Origin: Brevibacillus reuszeri
Lineage (GTDB): Bacteria > Bacillota > Bacilli > Brevibacillales > Brevibacillaceae
Assembly: GCF_001187725.1 (NCBI RefSeq)
Contig: NZ_LGIQ01000002.1
Coordinates: 1 to 64,000 of the forward strand
DNA: 64,000 nt
Direction: 5' to 3'
Part shown: in pieces, positions 54,343-63,093 of the stretch
Layout of the letters: the number at the start of each line of letters is the position of its first letter
Position numbering within the stretch: position 1 is the stretch's first letter
The notes under the pieces: model-generated
What the model saw: the letters and a program-made list of their open reading frames with translations, nothing else
The model's database searches: none
Told to the model about the DNA's origin: nothing
Translations under genes and position numbers: made by a program

Positions 54343-56958
54343 TTACAGCCACTCGTTAAATTTGCGAATGTACCATTTTTTAACCAAATGAGTCAACAGG
54401 GCATACGCGAGCAGGATAGCTACTAACCATGGGAAGTACTCCAGTGGCAATGGCTGTAAGCCTATGCTTGAGCCAAACGCCGAGAATGGAATGTAAATAC
54501 CGACTAGCATAATGGCACCCGTTAGGAGCATGACTGGCAAGCTCGCTCTGCTCTGAATAAAAGGAATTTTTTCTGTGCGAATCATGTGTACAATTAGCGT
54601 TTGCGACAGAAGTCCTTCAATGAACCATCCAGATTGGAACAGGGATTGCTCAGCTACCGTGTTGGCTGCAAATACGAAATACATGAGCAGGTAGGTAGCG
54701 TAGTCAAAAATGGAGCTGATGGGTCCAATAAAAAGCATAAACCGACCAACAGATTTGGCATCCCATTTTTGCGGGGTGCTCAGAAATTTTCGATCCATGT
54801 TGTCCCATGGAATGGAAAGCTGTGAAATATCGTAGAATAGATTTTGAATCAAAAGATGAATCGGAAGCATAGGCAAAAAGGGAAGAAATGCGCTTGCACC
54901 CAATACACTGAATGTGTTGCCAAAGTTCGAGCTGGCTGTCATTTTAATGTACTTAATGATATTGCCGAAGGTTTTTCTGCCCTCAATGACGCCTTTTTCC
55001 AATACCATCAGGCTTTTTTCCAAAAGAATAATATCAGCGGATTCCTTTGCGATATCAACGGCTGTATCAACGGATATTCCCACATCTGCCTGGCGCAGGG
55101 AGGCAGCGTCATTGATTCCGTCACCCATGAATCCGACGGTGTGTCCTTTGCTTTGCAGCGCCTGAACGATTCTTGATTTTTGCAGTGGATTCAATTTGGC
55201 AAAGACAGTAGTTTTTTCAGCCAGATAAGCGAGTTCGCTATCTGTCAGTTTGTCTATTTCACTGCCAAGCACGATTTCATTTACTTCCAGGCCGACATCT
55301 CTACAAACCTTGCGGGTTACTGCGGCATTATCACCGGTCAATACCTTAACGTTAATCCCGTTTTCCCTTAAAGCTTTAATCGCAGTAGCAGCGCTATCCT
55401 TCGGCGGATCGAGGAAACCGATGTAGCCAACCAGTATCATGTCGCTTTCGTCTTTCACGCTATAGGCTTTGTCCAGCGCTTCTGATTTTTTAACCGCTAC
55501 AGCGACGACGCGGAGTCCATCCTTATTAAGCTCATTTACGATTTGTTGAATCTTTTCTGTCATTTGCGATGTGAGTGGAACGATTTGGCCGTTTTCAGAC
55601 AAATGGGTGGAGATGCTCAAAAGCTCTTCCATTGCCCCTTTGCAAATGAGAAGATGCTCGCCGCCTTTTTCCTCCAAGACGACCGACATCCGCCGCCGAT
55701 CAAAATCGAAAGGAATCTCATCGATTTTTTTGAAGTTTTTTTCCGCACCTAGTACACCAGTCAGCTCGGCATGAGTCAATACTGCAATATCCATGAGGTT
55801 TTTCAAGCCGGTTTGATGATAGCTGTTCAAGTATGCGTACTTCAAAACGGATTCATCCTGATTTCCGTGAATGTCCAGGTATTTTTCCAAAATGATTTTA
55901 TCTTGTGTCAGCGTTCCTGTTTTGTCTGTACATAAGATGTCCATTGCCCCAAAGTTCTGGATGGCATTCAGTTTTTTTACGACAACCTTGTTACGGGCCA
56001 TGGTGATGGCGCCTTTCGCCAGGTTTGCAGTTACAATCACAGGGAGCATCTCAGGTGTTAACCCGACAGCCACAGACAGACCAAAGAAGAATGCTTCAAT
56101 CCAATCACCCTTGGTAAACCCGTTGATAAAGAAAATGACGGGAACCATGATCATCATAAAGCGGATGAGCACAAAAGTGACGCTGTTTACTCCCCGATCA
56201 AAGCTGGTTAGTGGACGCTTCCCTGTTAAAGTTTTAGCCATGGAACCGAAATAAGTGGAAGCACCAGTGGAGATGACTACTGCAGTTGCTGTTCCGCTGA
56301 TTACGTTTGTTCCCATGTAGCAAATGTTCTCCAGTTCAAGGACATTGGTCGATGTTTGATCTGTTGAGTCCTGCTTTTCTACAGGAAGAGCTTCTCCGGT
56401 CAATGCCGATTCACTGACAAACAAATCTTTGGACGAGATAATTCGCACGTCTGCTGGCACCAGGTCTCCTGCTGATAGGTGAATAACATCTCCTGGAACT
56501 AATTGCTCCATGTCTATTTCCTTTGCGGGGGACTGTCGAATGACAGATACAGTCGTTTTCACCATTTCTTTTAGCTTTTCAGCCGTTTTCATGGAGCGGA
56601 ATTCCTGTGTAAAGGTAATCAGTACACTGATCGACACCATGGTAGTGATGATGATGGAGGCCTCGATATCATCCGTAAAATAAGAAAATACATCAAGACC
56701 AAGCAAAATCAGAATAAAAGGATTTTTGAAGCAGAGAAGCAATTGCATGTACCAAGCTGGCGGTTTTTCTTGGGCGACTTGATTTTTTCCGCATGTTTCG
56801 AGCCTTTTGGCAGCCTCTGCTTCAGAGAGTCCTTGGTGTGAAGTATCGTAATCCTTCAACACGTAATCCAATTGGGACGTTGAGGCTCCGATCAGTCGAG
56901 TCGCATTGTTGCTGTTCAAAATCGTAGTGTTTGGTTTCATTGTTTTTTTCATTTTCAT
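54343..56958 (-). CDS. mgtA: Magnesium-translocating P-type ATPase
   Basis: 871 aa. The P-type ATPase phosphorylation site DKTGTLT has Asp345. TGEALPVEK, MGDGINDAASLRQADVGISVD, and about ten transmembrane helices including the C-terminal set mark the P3B Mg2+ importers (MgtA/MgtB). GGGAGGT lies before the ATG. The leader carries an M-box riboswitch with a terminator, so it should be made only in low magnesium. mgtC follows in the same operon. Confidence 0.95.
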   Translation of the reverse strand: MKMKKTMKPNTTILNSNNATRLIGASTSQLDYVLKDYDTSHQGLSEAEAAKRLETCGKNQVAQEKPPAWYMQLLLCFKNPFILILLGLDVFSYFTDDIEASIIITTMVSISVLITFTQEFRSMKTAEKLKEMVKTTVSVIRQSPAKEIDMEQLVPGDVIHLSAGDLVPADVRIISSKDLFVSESALTGEALPVEKQDSTDQTSTNVLELENICYMGTNVISGTATAVVISTGASTYFGSMAKTLTGKRPLTSFDRGVNSVTFVLIRFMMIMVPVIFFINGFTKGDWIEAFFFGLSVAVGLTPEMLPVIVTANLAKGAITMARNKVVVKKLNAIQNFGAMDILCTDKTGTLTQDKIILEKYLDIHGNQDESVLKYAYLNSYHQTGLKNLMDIAVLTHAELTGVLGAEKNFKKIDEIPFDFDRRRMSVVLEEKGGEHLLICKGAMEELLSISTHLSENGQIVPLTSQMTEKIQQIVNELNKDGLRVVAVAVKKSEALDKAYSVKDESDMILVGYIGFLDPPKDSAATAIKALRENGINVKVLTGDNAAVTRKVCRDVGLEVNEIVLGSEIDKLTDSELAYLAEKTTVFAKLNPLQKSRIVQALQSKGHTVGFMGDGINDAASLRQADVGISVDTAVDIAKESADIILLEKSLMVLEKGVIEGRKTFGNIIKYIKMTASSNFGNTFSVLGASAFLPFLPMLPIHLLIQNLFYDISQLSIPWDNMDRKFLSTPQKWDAKSVGRFMLFIGPISSIFDYATYLLMYFVFAANTVAEQSLFQSGWFIEGLLSQTLIVHMIRTEKIPFIQSRASLPVMLLTGAIMLVGIYIPFSAFGSSIGLQPLPLEYFPWLVAILLAYALLTHLVKKWYIRKFNEWL

Positions 56959-56989
56959 GGTGGGTACCTCCCGAGTGAGAAAAATAGAA

Positions 56990-57022
56990 AAGCTCCCCCT
57001 GTAATCGGGAGAGCTTTATGCT
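56990..57022 (-). promoter_or_regulatory. Second hairpin in the mgtA leader
   Basis: On the minus strand AAAGCTCTCCC / GGGGGAGCTTT with loop GATTACA is followed by TTCTATTTTT, about 30 bases before the mgtA ATG. It could be a second attenuator downstream of the leader ORF. Confidence 0.45.
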
Positions 57023-57052
57023 CGAACCTATTTTTCTCCATGACTCGAAACG

Positions 57053-57208
57053 TCAATTACGCATACTTAAATACACCCACGTTTTTAGAGGTGATGGGCG
57101 GAAAAAAGAGCATAAATAACAAATGAGAGCATAGAGAACATGGTTCTCCCGATTTACAGTTCGTTTTTGCTTGCTGTACATTCGACTACTACCTGGACTG
57201 CCTTCCAT
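57053..57208 (-). CDS. Possible leader ORF ahead of mgtA
   Basis: An open frame of 51 codons lies between the M-box terminator and mgtA. It starts with ATG eight bases after GGGGGG and ends with TGA. The product begins MEGSPGSSRMYSKQ and has a hydrophobic middle (VLYALICYLCSFF). A leader ORF acting as a second control layer is known for mgtA of Salmonella (mgtL), but no similarity is claimed. It may be chance. Confidence 0.3.
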   Translation of the reverse strand: MEGSPGSSRMYSKQKRTVNRENHVLYALICYLCSFFRPSPLKTWVYLSMRN

Positions 57209-57238
57209 GTGGGTGTCCCCCCTTTTTTTGCAAATGAA

Positions 57239-57268
57239 AAAACCCTCCAGAGAACACTAGAGGGTTTC
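57239..57268 (-). terminator. M-box-controlled terminator
   Basis: On the minus strand AAACCCTC / GAGGGTTT with loop TAGTGTTCTCTG is followed by TTTT. It lies directly downstream of the M-box. Confidence 0.85.
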
Positions 57269-57319
57269 ATGAATGCATACAAAAATAAACATTCGGGCTC
57301 CCCCTAGTCGAGTTTTGGC

Positions 57320-57462
57320 ACTATACAACGTAAAGAGATTCAGAGCTCTTAGCCACCTTATGAAAAGCCTTAATCCGGCAATCCCTGTTCTACCCATGGG
57401 CATCTTTCGATATTTCTGGGCAGTGGCCTATGTTTGTATAGGAGCCTCACCTAACGAGGACT
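57320..57462 (-). ncRNA. M-box magnesium riboswitch (ykoK leader)
   Basis: On the minus strand the conserved M-box segments appear in order: CTCGTTAGGTGAGGCTCC, ATACAAACATAGGCCACTGC, CCATGGGTAGAACAGGGAT, GCCGGATTAAGG, and GAGCTCTGAATCTCTTTACG, ending GTTGTATAG. This family binds Mg2+ and favours the downstream terminator when magnesium is plentiful. It controls mgtA-mgtC. Confidence 0.93.
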
Positions 57463-57639
57463 ATTCAGTACATGTTGAATACTAAAACGGTGGAGCAATA
57501 TTGTCAATAGACGATGAATAAATTAATTTGAATGTCATCATAGCCTGATTTAAAAACCTTTTCCGTGCATTAGACATACATTGGATAGAACCCGAAGAAG
57601 AGGGAGGGGCTGGATCTGAGCGGAGATATTGTTTCGGAC

Positions 57640-57990
57640 TTGCTGGGCAAACTAAGTAAGAAAACAGGGCGAGAATGGACGCTAAACGATATTATGAAGC
57701 TGGCCGAAAAAATGCCAAAGGGCGGGGGAAGTCTTGACTCCGTACTCAATGAGCTGTCCGAGATGGGGCTAGACGTGCCAGAAGAAACCAAGGAAAAAGT
57801 CAAAGACCATGTGCAAAGCGGGAAGTCTCTGACCATGGATGATTTGGGTAAATTGATGCCCAAAGACGTAAAGGCGAAAAGCATCAAGAGCAAAGCCAGG
57901 AAGCCTACAAGGGCTGTTGGAAAAAGCAAGCATCTGTCACTGGCAGAGCGGGTGAAAAAATTATCCGGAAAAGGCAAGAAAAAGCGCTAG
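57640..57990 (+). CDS. SpoVIF-like small protein
   Basis: 116 aa from TTG. Helical, with LGKLSKKTGREWTLNDIMKLAEKM followed by a second helical unit (LDSVLNELSEMGLDVPEETKEKV) and a very basic Lys-rich tail. The arrangement resembles stage VI sporulation protein F, which is a weak match by eye. The start is uncertain: GGGAGGGG lies at 57602-57609, nearer to in-frame CTG codons at 57610 and 57616 than to this TTG. If SpoVIF-like, it would act late in spore coat assembly. Confidence 0.5.
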   Translation: MLGKLSKKTGREWTLNDIMKLAEKMPKGGGSLDSVLNELSEMGLDVPEETKEKVKDHVQSGKSLTMDDLGKLMPKDVKAKSIKSKARKPTRAVGKSKHLSLAERVKKLSGKGKKKR

Positions 57991-58138
57991 TATCCTATAG
58001 AGGAATTGGATGAATGCAGTCGCGAGTGCCAAACAGGCATAGGCGGCTGCGTTTGTTTTGAATAAGCTTGTGCTAGAAACACTGCTTACACAGCTCACGA
58101 ATAGACCATAATAGAGGTTTCTTTCTAGGATGAAAACC

Positions 58139-58167
58139 TTGATAGAAGCGTACAATTATGTTTTAAT
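58139..58167 (+). promoter_or_regulatory. purH promoter
   Basis: TTGATA (58139-58144), a 17-base spacer, and TTTAAT (58162-58167). The hexamers and spacing are identical to those at purC (42788-42816). Confidence 0.7.
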
Positions 58168-58188
58168 AAGAAAGGAATGTTCGTGTTT
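58144..58188 (+). promoter_or_regulatory. PurBox-like element overlapping the purH promoter
   Basis: AATGTTCGTGTTT (core TTCG 58180-58183) lies just after the -10, with CGTA (58149-58152) inverted 27 bases earlier. The same pair occurs at purC (CGTA 42798, TTCG 42829) at the same distance from the -10. It could be a PurR site that overlaps the transcription start. Confidence 0.45.
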
Positions 58189-58212
58189 AATAAAAGTCAG
58201 GAGGTTCTATCC

Positions 58213-59763
58213 GTGAGTGTGAAAAAAGCGTTGATCAGCGTTTCTGACAAGACTGGATTGATTCCATTTGCCCGTCGACTGGCTGCTGCCGGAGTAGAAA
58301 TCATTTCAACCGGAGGTACGGCTTCTCTGTTAAAAGCAGAAGGTGTTCCTGTCATTGGCATTTCTGAGGTAACTGGATTTCCGGAAATTTTGGACGGACG
58401 CGTCAAAACGCTGCATCCGAATATCCACAGCGGCCTCTTGGCTGTACGCGATAACGAAGCACATCAACAGCAATTAAAAGACTTAAACATTGAAACCATT
58501 GATTTGGTTGTCGTAAATTTGTATCCTTTCAAAGAAACGATTGCAAAATCAGATGTGACATATGAAGATGCAATTGAGAATATTGATATCGGTGGGCCGA
58601 CAATGCTGCGTTCTGCCGCAAAAAACCATGCGTTTGTCAGCGTTGTCGTAGATGCTGGCGACTATGAAAAGGTTGCGGAAGAAATCGAAGCAAACGGCGA
58701 TACTACATTGGAAACGCGCCGCAAGCTGGCTGCAAAAGTATTCCGCCACACAGCGGCCTATGATGCGCTGATTTCCCGTTACTTGAGCGAGCAGGTAGGC
58801 GAGCTGCTGCCAGAGAGCTACACCGTGACCTATGAAAAGGCTCAAGACTTGCGTTATGGTGAAAATCCACATCAGCGTGCTGCTTTTTATCGTGAGCCAT
58901 TGGCTAGCAGCCTAAGCATCGGTTATGCACAGCAGCTGCATGGAAAAGAACTGTCCTACAATAACATTAACGACGCAGACGCGGCTTTGGCGATTGTTCG
59001 TGAATTCGACCAGCCTGCTGTCGTGGCGATCAAGCACTCCAATCCGTGTGGGGTAGGCATTGGCAGTGATATTCGCCAGGCTTATCAAAAGGCGTATGAA
59101 GCTGACTCCGTTTCGATTTTCGGAGGAATTGTTGCTGCCAATCGTCCGATTGATGGTGAAACAGCTATGGCAATGAAGGAAATTTTCCTGGAGATCATCA
59201 TTGCTCCTGATTTTACTGAAGAAGCGCTCGCTGTGCTCACTGAGAAAAAGAACCTGCGTCTATTGCGCATCCCGGCTCTGAGCGAGCTTGGCAAAAAAGA
59301 GGACAATCGTTTCCGTGTTGCTCCTGTAGCAGGTGGCGCTTTGGTTCAGGACTTTGACTACAAGCAATTGGAAGAGAACGAAATCCAAGTAGTTACTGAT
59401 CGCAAGCCAACGGAAGAAGAGCTGGCTCAGCTTCAATTTACGTGGAAAGTAGTCAAGCACGTCAAGTCCAATGCCATTTTGCTGGCAAAGGACGATATGA
59501 CCATTGGTGTTGGCGCTGGTCAAATGAATCGTGTAGGGGCAGCCAAAATTGCCATCGAGCAGGCAGGTGCCGCAGCAGTCGGCTCCGTCCTGGCTTCTGA
59601 TGCCTTTTTCCCGATGGGAGATACAGTGGAAGCAGCGGCACAAGCAGGAATCACTGCGATTATTCAACCAGGAGGCTCCATCCGCGATCAAGAGTCCATC
59701 GACGCTTGCAATCGCGCTGGAATAGCGATGGTCTTTACGGGTACTCGTCACTTTAAACACTAA
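58213..59763 (+). CDS. purH: Bifunctional AICAR transformylase/IMP cyclohydrolase
   Basis: 516 aa. It makes the last two steps to IMP. The cyclohydrolase domain ([32 protein letters not shown]) is N-terminal. The transformylase domain follows ([25 protein letters not shown] with catalytic Lys-His). GTG at 58213 is chosen with AGGAGG eight bases upstream. It leads the purH-purD block, which has its own promoter. Confidence 0.96.
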   Translation: MSVKKALISVSDKTGLIPFARRLAAAGVEIISTGGTASLLKAEGVPVIGISEVTGFPEILDGRVKTLHPNIHSGLLAVRDNEAHQQQLKDLNIETIDLVVVNLYPFKETIAKSDVTYEDAIENIDIGGPTMLRSAAKNHAFVSVVVDAGDYEKVAEEIEANGDTTLETRRKLAAKVFRHTAAYDALISRYLSEQVGELLPESYTVTYEKAQDLRYGENPHQRAAFYREPLASSLSIGYAQQLHGKELSYNNINDADAALAIVREFDQPAVVAIKHSNPCGVGIGSDIRQAYQKAYEADSVSIFGGIVAANRPIDGETAMAMKEIFLEIIIAPDFTEEALAVLTEKKNLRLLRIPALSELGKKEDNRFRVAPVAGGALVQDFDYKQLEENEIQVVTDRKPTEEELAQLQFTWKVVKHVKSNAILLAKDDMTIGVGAGQMNRVGAAKIAIEQAGAAAVGSVLASDAFFPMGDTVEAAAQAGITAIIQPGGSIRDQESIDACNRAGIAMVFTGTRHFKH

Positions 59764-59791
59764 TCCCTCTACTACAGGAGGATCATACACG

Positions 59792-61066
59792 ATGAAAATA
59801 CTAGTAATTGGCGGCGGCGGTCGTGAGCATACAATTGCCTGGAAACTGTTGCAAAGCCCAAAGGTAAAAAAGGTATACTGTGCACCTGGCAATGGCGGTA
59901 TCGCTGGCTTGGCACAAAACGTACCGATTGGCGTCCACGATTTTGCTGCACTCGCTCAATTTGCCAAGGATGAAGGAATTGACCTGACGGTGGTTGGTCC
60001 CGAAGATCCGCTCTTGGCCGGCATTGTAGACTTTTTCCAGGAGCGCAATCTGCCAATCTATGGACCGAACGCCAAAGCTGCGTTGATCGAAGGAAGCAAG
60101 TGCTTTGCGAAAAGCTTGATGAAACGCTACAATATCCCGACCTCGGAGTACGAATCGTTCCTTGATTATGAATCTGCGATTGCCTATGTGCGCGAAAAAG
60201 GGGCACCGATTGTCGTGAAAGCAGACGGACTCGCTGCGGGCAAAGGTGTTGTTGTAGCCGAAACGCTTCAGGAAGCAGAGGAAGCACTTCGCCAGATCAT
60301 GCAGGATCATGTGTTTGGTGAGGCAGGAGCACGTGTGGTCATTGAGGAGTGCATGCGCGGGGAAGAGCTGTCGCTGCTCGCATTTGTCGATGGGGAAACC
60401 GTGAAGCCGATGATTACCTCGCAAGACCATAAACGGATTTTTAACGATGATCTTGGACCGAATACGGGCGGGATGGGGACGTACGCACCAGTTCCCCAAA
60501 TGTCCGACAAGCTGGTAGAAGAGGTCGTGGAAACGATTGTAAAGCCGATGGCCAAAGGTATGGCTCAGGATGGGATTCCGTTCAAAGGCATTCTGTACAC
60601 AGGCTTGATGATAACCGAGCAAGGCCCGAAGGTAGTAGAATTCAATGCTCGCTTTGGTGACCCGGAGACACAGGTTCTCCTGCCGCTTTTGGAAACCGAT
60701 TTGCTGGATATTTTCGTTGCGACGATAAAAGGCGAGTTGGACGCAGTAGATGTGACCTGGAAAAAAAGCAGTGCGGTGTGCGTTGTTATGGCGGCGCCAG
60801 GTTATCCGGGTGAGTATCCAAAAGGCGAAGTCATTCAAGGCTTGGACAAGGTAAGAGATGGGGTCACTGTGTTTCATGCAGGGACAAAGGAGACTGACGA
60901 AGGCATCGTGACGAATGGAGGCCGTGTGCTTGGCGTTGTAGCCATTGGTGAAAATCTGGCGAAAGCGCGCGAAGCAGCGTATGCATCCGTACAGGAGATA
61001 TCCTTCGAAGGTGCTCAATACCGAACAGATATCGCGGCGAAAGCCATGAAGCATCAAGAACAATAA
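59792..61066 (+). CDS. purD: GAR synthetase
   Basis: 424 aa. An ATP-grasp enzyme that ligates glycine to phosphoribosylamine. GGGGREHTIAWKL at the N-terminus, KADGLAAGKGVVVA and NTGGMGTYAPVP in the ATP-grasp domain, and EFNARFGDPE are intact. AGGAGG lies before the ATG, 28 bases after purH. A strong terminator follows. Confidence 0.96.
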   Translation: MKILVIGGGGREHTIAWKLLQSPKVKKVYCAPGNGGIAGLAQNVPIGVHDFAALAQFAKDEGIDLTVVGPEDPLLAGIVDFFQERNLPIYGPNAKAALIEGSKCFAKSLMKRYNIPTSEYESFLDYESAIAYVREKGAPIVVKADGLAAGKGVVVAETLQEAEEALRQIMQDHVFGEAGARVVIEECMRGEELSLLAFVDGETVKPMITSQDHKRIFNDDLGPNTGGMGTYAPVPQMSDKLVEEVVETIVKPMAKGMAQDGIPFKGILYTGLMITEQGPKVVEFNARFGDPETQVLLPLLETDLLDIFVATIKGELDAVDVTWKKSSAVCVVMAAPGYPGEYPKGEVIQGLDKVRDGVTVFHAGTKETDEGIVTNGGRVLGVVAIGENLAKAREAAYASVQEISFEGAQYRTDIAAKAMKHQEQ

Positions 61067-61067
61067 T

Positions 61068-61107
61068 AAAAAACCCAGGCTGCGAGTTTTGCTAGCCTGG
61101 GTTTCTT
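61068..61107. terminator. Terminator after purD (bidirectional)
   Basis: The stem AAACCCAGGCT / AGCCTGGGTTT with a 12-nt loop is flanked by A and T runs. It lies between the convergent purD and MFS genes. Confidence 0.9.
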
Positions 61108-61111
61108 GCGT

Positions 61112-62326
61112 TTAGATGCTCGCTTTTTCCGTAGCCACTGCTGTCTTTTTCCCTTTTGCTGCAATCATTTGCGAAAGGAAGTAAACGATGAGGAACAAGA
61201 GCATGCTGATAGCTGACCAACGATACATGACCGAGTAGTTCGAGTGGGTAGCCAGAACACCAAGAAGCATAGAGCCGACCGCGATCCCCAAATCGATGGA
61301 GTTGAAAAATACGCCGTTAGCCATCCCGCGCTGCTCTGGAGTAACCTGCTTAACCATCCACGCTTGGATAGAGGGTTGAATCGTGCCATACCCTAAGCCG
61401 TAGAAAAAGGCGGATACGAGCAAAATAGCCTGTGTATCGGCAAGCGACAGGATCAGCAGGCTGATGCCGACGAAAATCGCTCCTGGTGGCAATACCGCCA
61501 TATGTCCTTTGCGATCAAACAGCTTTCCGGAAAACGGGCGGATCAAAACCATCGCAATGGCGTTGCACAAAAAGAAGGCACCGACATTTTCGATGTGTGC
61601 TTCTTTTCCATACAGGGCCAAAAAGCTGAGCACACCACCATACGTAATTGACAGACAAAAATTCAAGGTAGCAGGCAGCAGCAGTTTACGATCAAAAAAG
61701 CGTCCGAGTCCTTTCGGAGCAGGCGCTGCCGTTTTTTGCGAAGGCACGATTGGTTTGTTATAAGCACGTATAAGCTGCATCAAAGGAAAAATAAGAGCGA
61801 TTAACACAACGACAGTGAAGAGCATGGAGCCGAAGCCGAATGTATTTAAAATGGCAAGACCAATCATCGGACCGAGTGCCATAGCCAGACTCGTGGACAA
61901 GCCAAAGTAGCCCATTCCTTCGCCAATTCGTTTCGTCGGAATTACGTTGGAAACAATCGTGGGAAAAGTGGTGCTGCCCATGCCGAAGCCGACTCCGACA
62001 AGCATGCGCATCATTAAGAAAAAGGCGATACCGCCCGCCAAATAATACCCTGCTGTTGCAAGCCCGACAAAGCATAAAGCAATAATCGCAAGCAGCTTGC
62101 TGCTTCTCGTTTTCAATGCTTCCCCGGTAAAAACCCTGGCAATGACTGCTGCGAAGCAAAATAGGCTGATGACGAGACTGACGATAAAATCATCTGCCTG
62201 AAACGCCTGTTTGACGTACGCCGGGAAGGTCGGGGTCTGCATCTGGATCGTACTGAACAAAATCAAATTACAAACAGTTAAAAGGACGAAATCCTTCGTC
62301 CACAGTTTCTCTCTAGCCTCTCCCAA
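61112..62326 (-). CDS. MFS transporter
   Basis: 404 aa with about 12 transmembrane helices. The loop after helix 2 reads ARVFTGEALKTRSSKL, and the motif near helix 4-5 is MRMLVGVGFGMGSTTFPTIV. It is probably an exporter of drugs or metabolites of the DHA1 kind. The start is uncertain: TTG at 62326 has AGGAG eight bases upstream, whereas GTG at 62335 abuts that site. It follows a MarR-type regulator by a few bases in the same direction, so the two form an operon and the regulator probably represses it. Confidence 0.85.
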   Translation of the reverse strand: MGEAREKLWTKDFVLLTVCNLILFSTIQMQTPTFPAYVKQAFQADDFIVSLVISLFCFAAVIARVFTGEALKTRSSKLLAIIALCFVGLATAGYYLAGGIAFFLMMRMLVGVGFGMGSTTFPTIVSNVIPTKRIGEGMGYFGLSTSLAMALGPMIGLAILNTFGFGSMLFTVVVLIALIFPLMQLIRAYNKPIVPSQKTAAPAPKGLGRFFDRKLLLPATLNFCLSITYGGVLSFLALYGKEAHIENVGAFFLCNAIAMVLIRPFSGKLFDRKGHMAVLPPGAIFVGISLLILSLADTQAILLVSAFFYGLGYGTIQPSIQAWMVKQVTPEQRGMANGVFFNSIDLGIAVGSMLLGVLATHSNYSVMYRWSAISMLLFLIVYFLSQMIAAKGKKTAVATEKASI

Positions 62327-62337
62327 TGATGTCACTC

Positions 62338-62781
62338 CTACTCTTTTGTATGACTGTTTATGTTTGCGTTAATTCGTAGCAAAATGTCCTTCAAAAAATC
62401 CAATTGCTCCGCTGGGATGTCCCCTAATATCTCTGCAACGGCAGTCGCCTCAACAGGAATCGCCTTTTCTACCCATTCCCGACCAGCTGGAGAAAGAGTA
62501 ATCAAAAAAGCGCGCCGATCTTGTGGGCAGGGCTTTTTTTCTATCCATCCTTTCTTCGCCAGATTATCGAGCAACCGTGTCATGGTAGGCTGATCTTTGG
62601 CTGAGCGAAGAGCCAGCTCTTTTTGGTTGATCCCATCCTGCTCACGAAGCCTGAACAACACAGCAAATTGCTCGGTAGTCAGGTCAAACTCCCGCAGATA
62701 AGTAGAGACGTGGTGAATCATTCGCCGATAAGTATTGCCGATCAGAAATCCAATCGGTTCATCCTTCCATTGTTCAATCAA
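62338..62781 (-). CDS. MarR-family transcriptional regulator
   Basis: 147 aa. A MarR winged helix (LTTEQFAVLFRLREQDGINQKELA, DQPTMTRLLDNLAKKGWI, RRAFLITLSPAG). TTG start with AAGGAT upstream. It probably controls itself and the MFS exporter downstream. Its ligand is likely the exported compound. Confidence 0.9.
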   Translation of the reverse strand: MIEQWKDEPIGFLIGNTYRRMIHHVSTYLREFDLTTEQFAVLFRLREQDGINQKELALRSAKDQPTMTRLLDNLAKKGWIEKKPCPQDRRAFLITLSPAGREWVEKAIPVEATAVAEILGDIPAEQLDFLKDILLRINANINSHTKE

Positions 62782-62850
62782 GGTGCGATCCTTCTTTCAT
62801 CCGAAATACTTGCTTTGACAATTATAAGCTAAGCAACTAAATGTGTAAAT

Positions 62851-62883
62851 AAAAAAACCTCCATCGAGGCTTACTCAAGGAGG
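62851..62883 (-). terminator. Terminator-like hairpin on the minus strand
   Basis: CCTCC-TTGAG / CTCGA-GGAGG followed by seven T on the minus strand. It ends transcripts coming from the small membrane protein genes. Confidence 0.7.
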
Positions 62884-62918
62884 AGCGAGATAAAAAAGAA
62901 AAATACCGCTTTAGCTGT

Positions 62919-62955
62919 ATTTTTAAAAAAGAAAATACCGCTTTACTGGCGGTAT
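62919..62955 (-). terminator. Terminator of the small membrane protein gene
   Basis: ATACCGC / GCGGTAT with loop CAGTAAA is followed on the minus strand by TTTTCTTTTTT. The stem includes the last codons of the small gene. Confidence 0.75.
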
Positions 62956-63080
62956 CTCCCTTTTTTTCTGGTGAGGTTGTAGGCGTAGTAGCCCATGACA
63001 GCAATGACGCCAATGATGGCGGCGATGACAAAAAAATTGTGGGACAGCCATTCGTATAAGGGAGGTCCAACTGTAAGCAT
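62943..63080 (-). CDS. Small single-pass membrane protein
   Basis: 45 aa, beginning MLTVGPPLYEWLSHN. One transmembrane helix (about residues 16-36, FFVIAAIIGVIAVMGYYAY) is followed by a basic tail. AAGGAGG is eight bases before the ATG, which is strong support for a real gene in spite of its size. It lies 13 bases after the DUF2892 gene and is probably cotranscribed. Function not recognised. Confidence 0.75.
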   Translation of the reverse strand: MLTVGPPLYEWLSHNFFVIAAIIGVIAVMGYYAYNLTRKKGRYRQ

Positions 63081-63093
63081 AGGTGTAGCCTCC

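Noticed and set aside
57273..57485. Plus-strand 70-codon open frame near 57.3 kb
   Set aside because: It is the antisense of the M-box riboswitch.
59801..61063. A 420-codon minus-strand open frame across purD
   Set aside because: Shadow of purD with no domain content. The same holds for long minus-strand frames over purB, purL and the peptide-binding lipoprotein gene.
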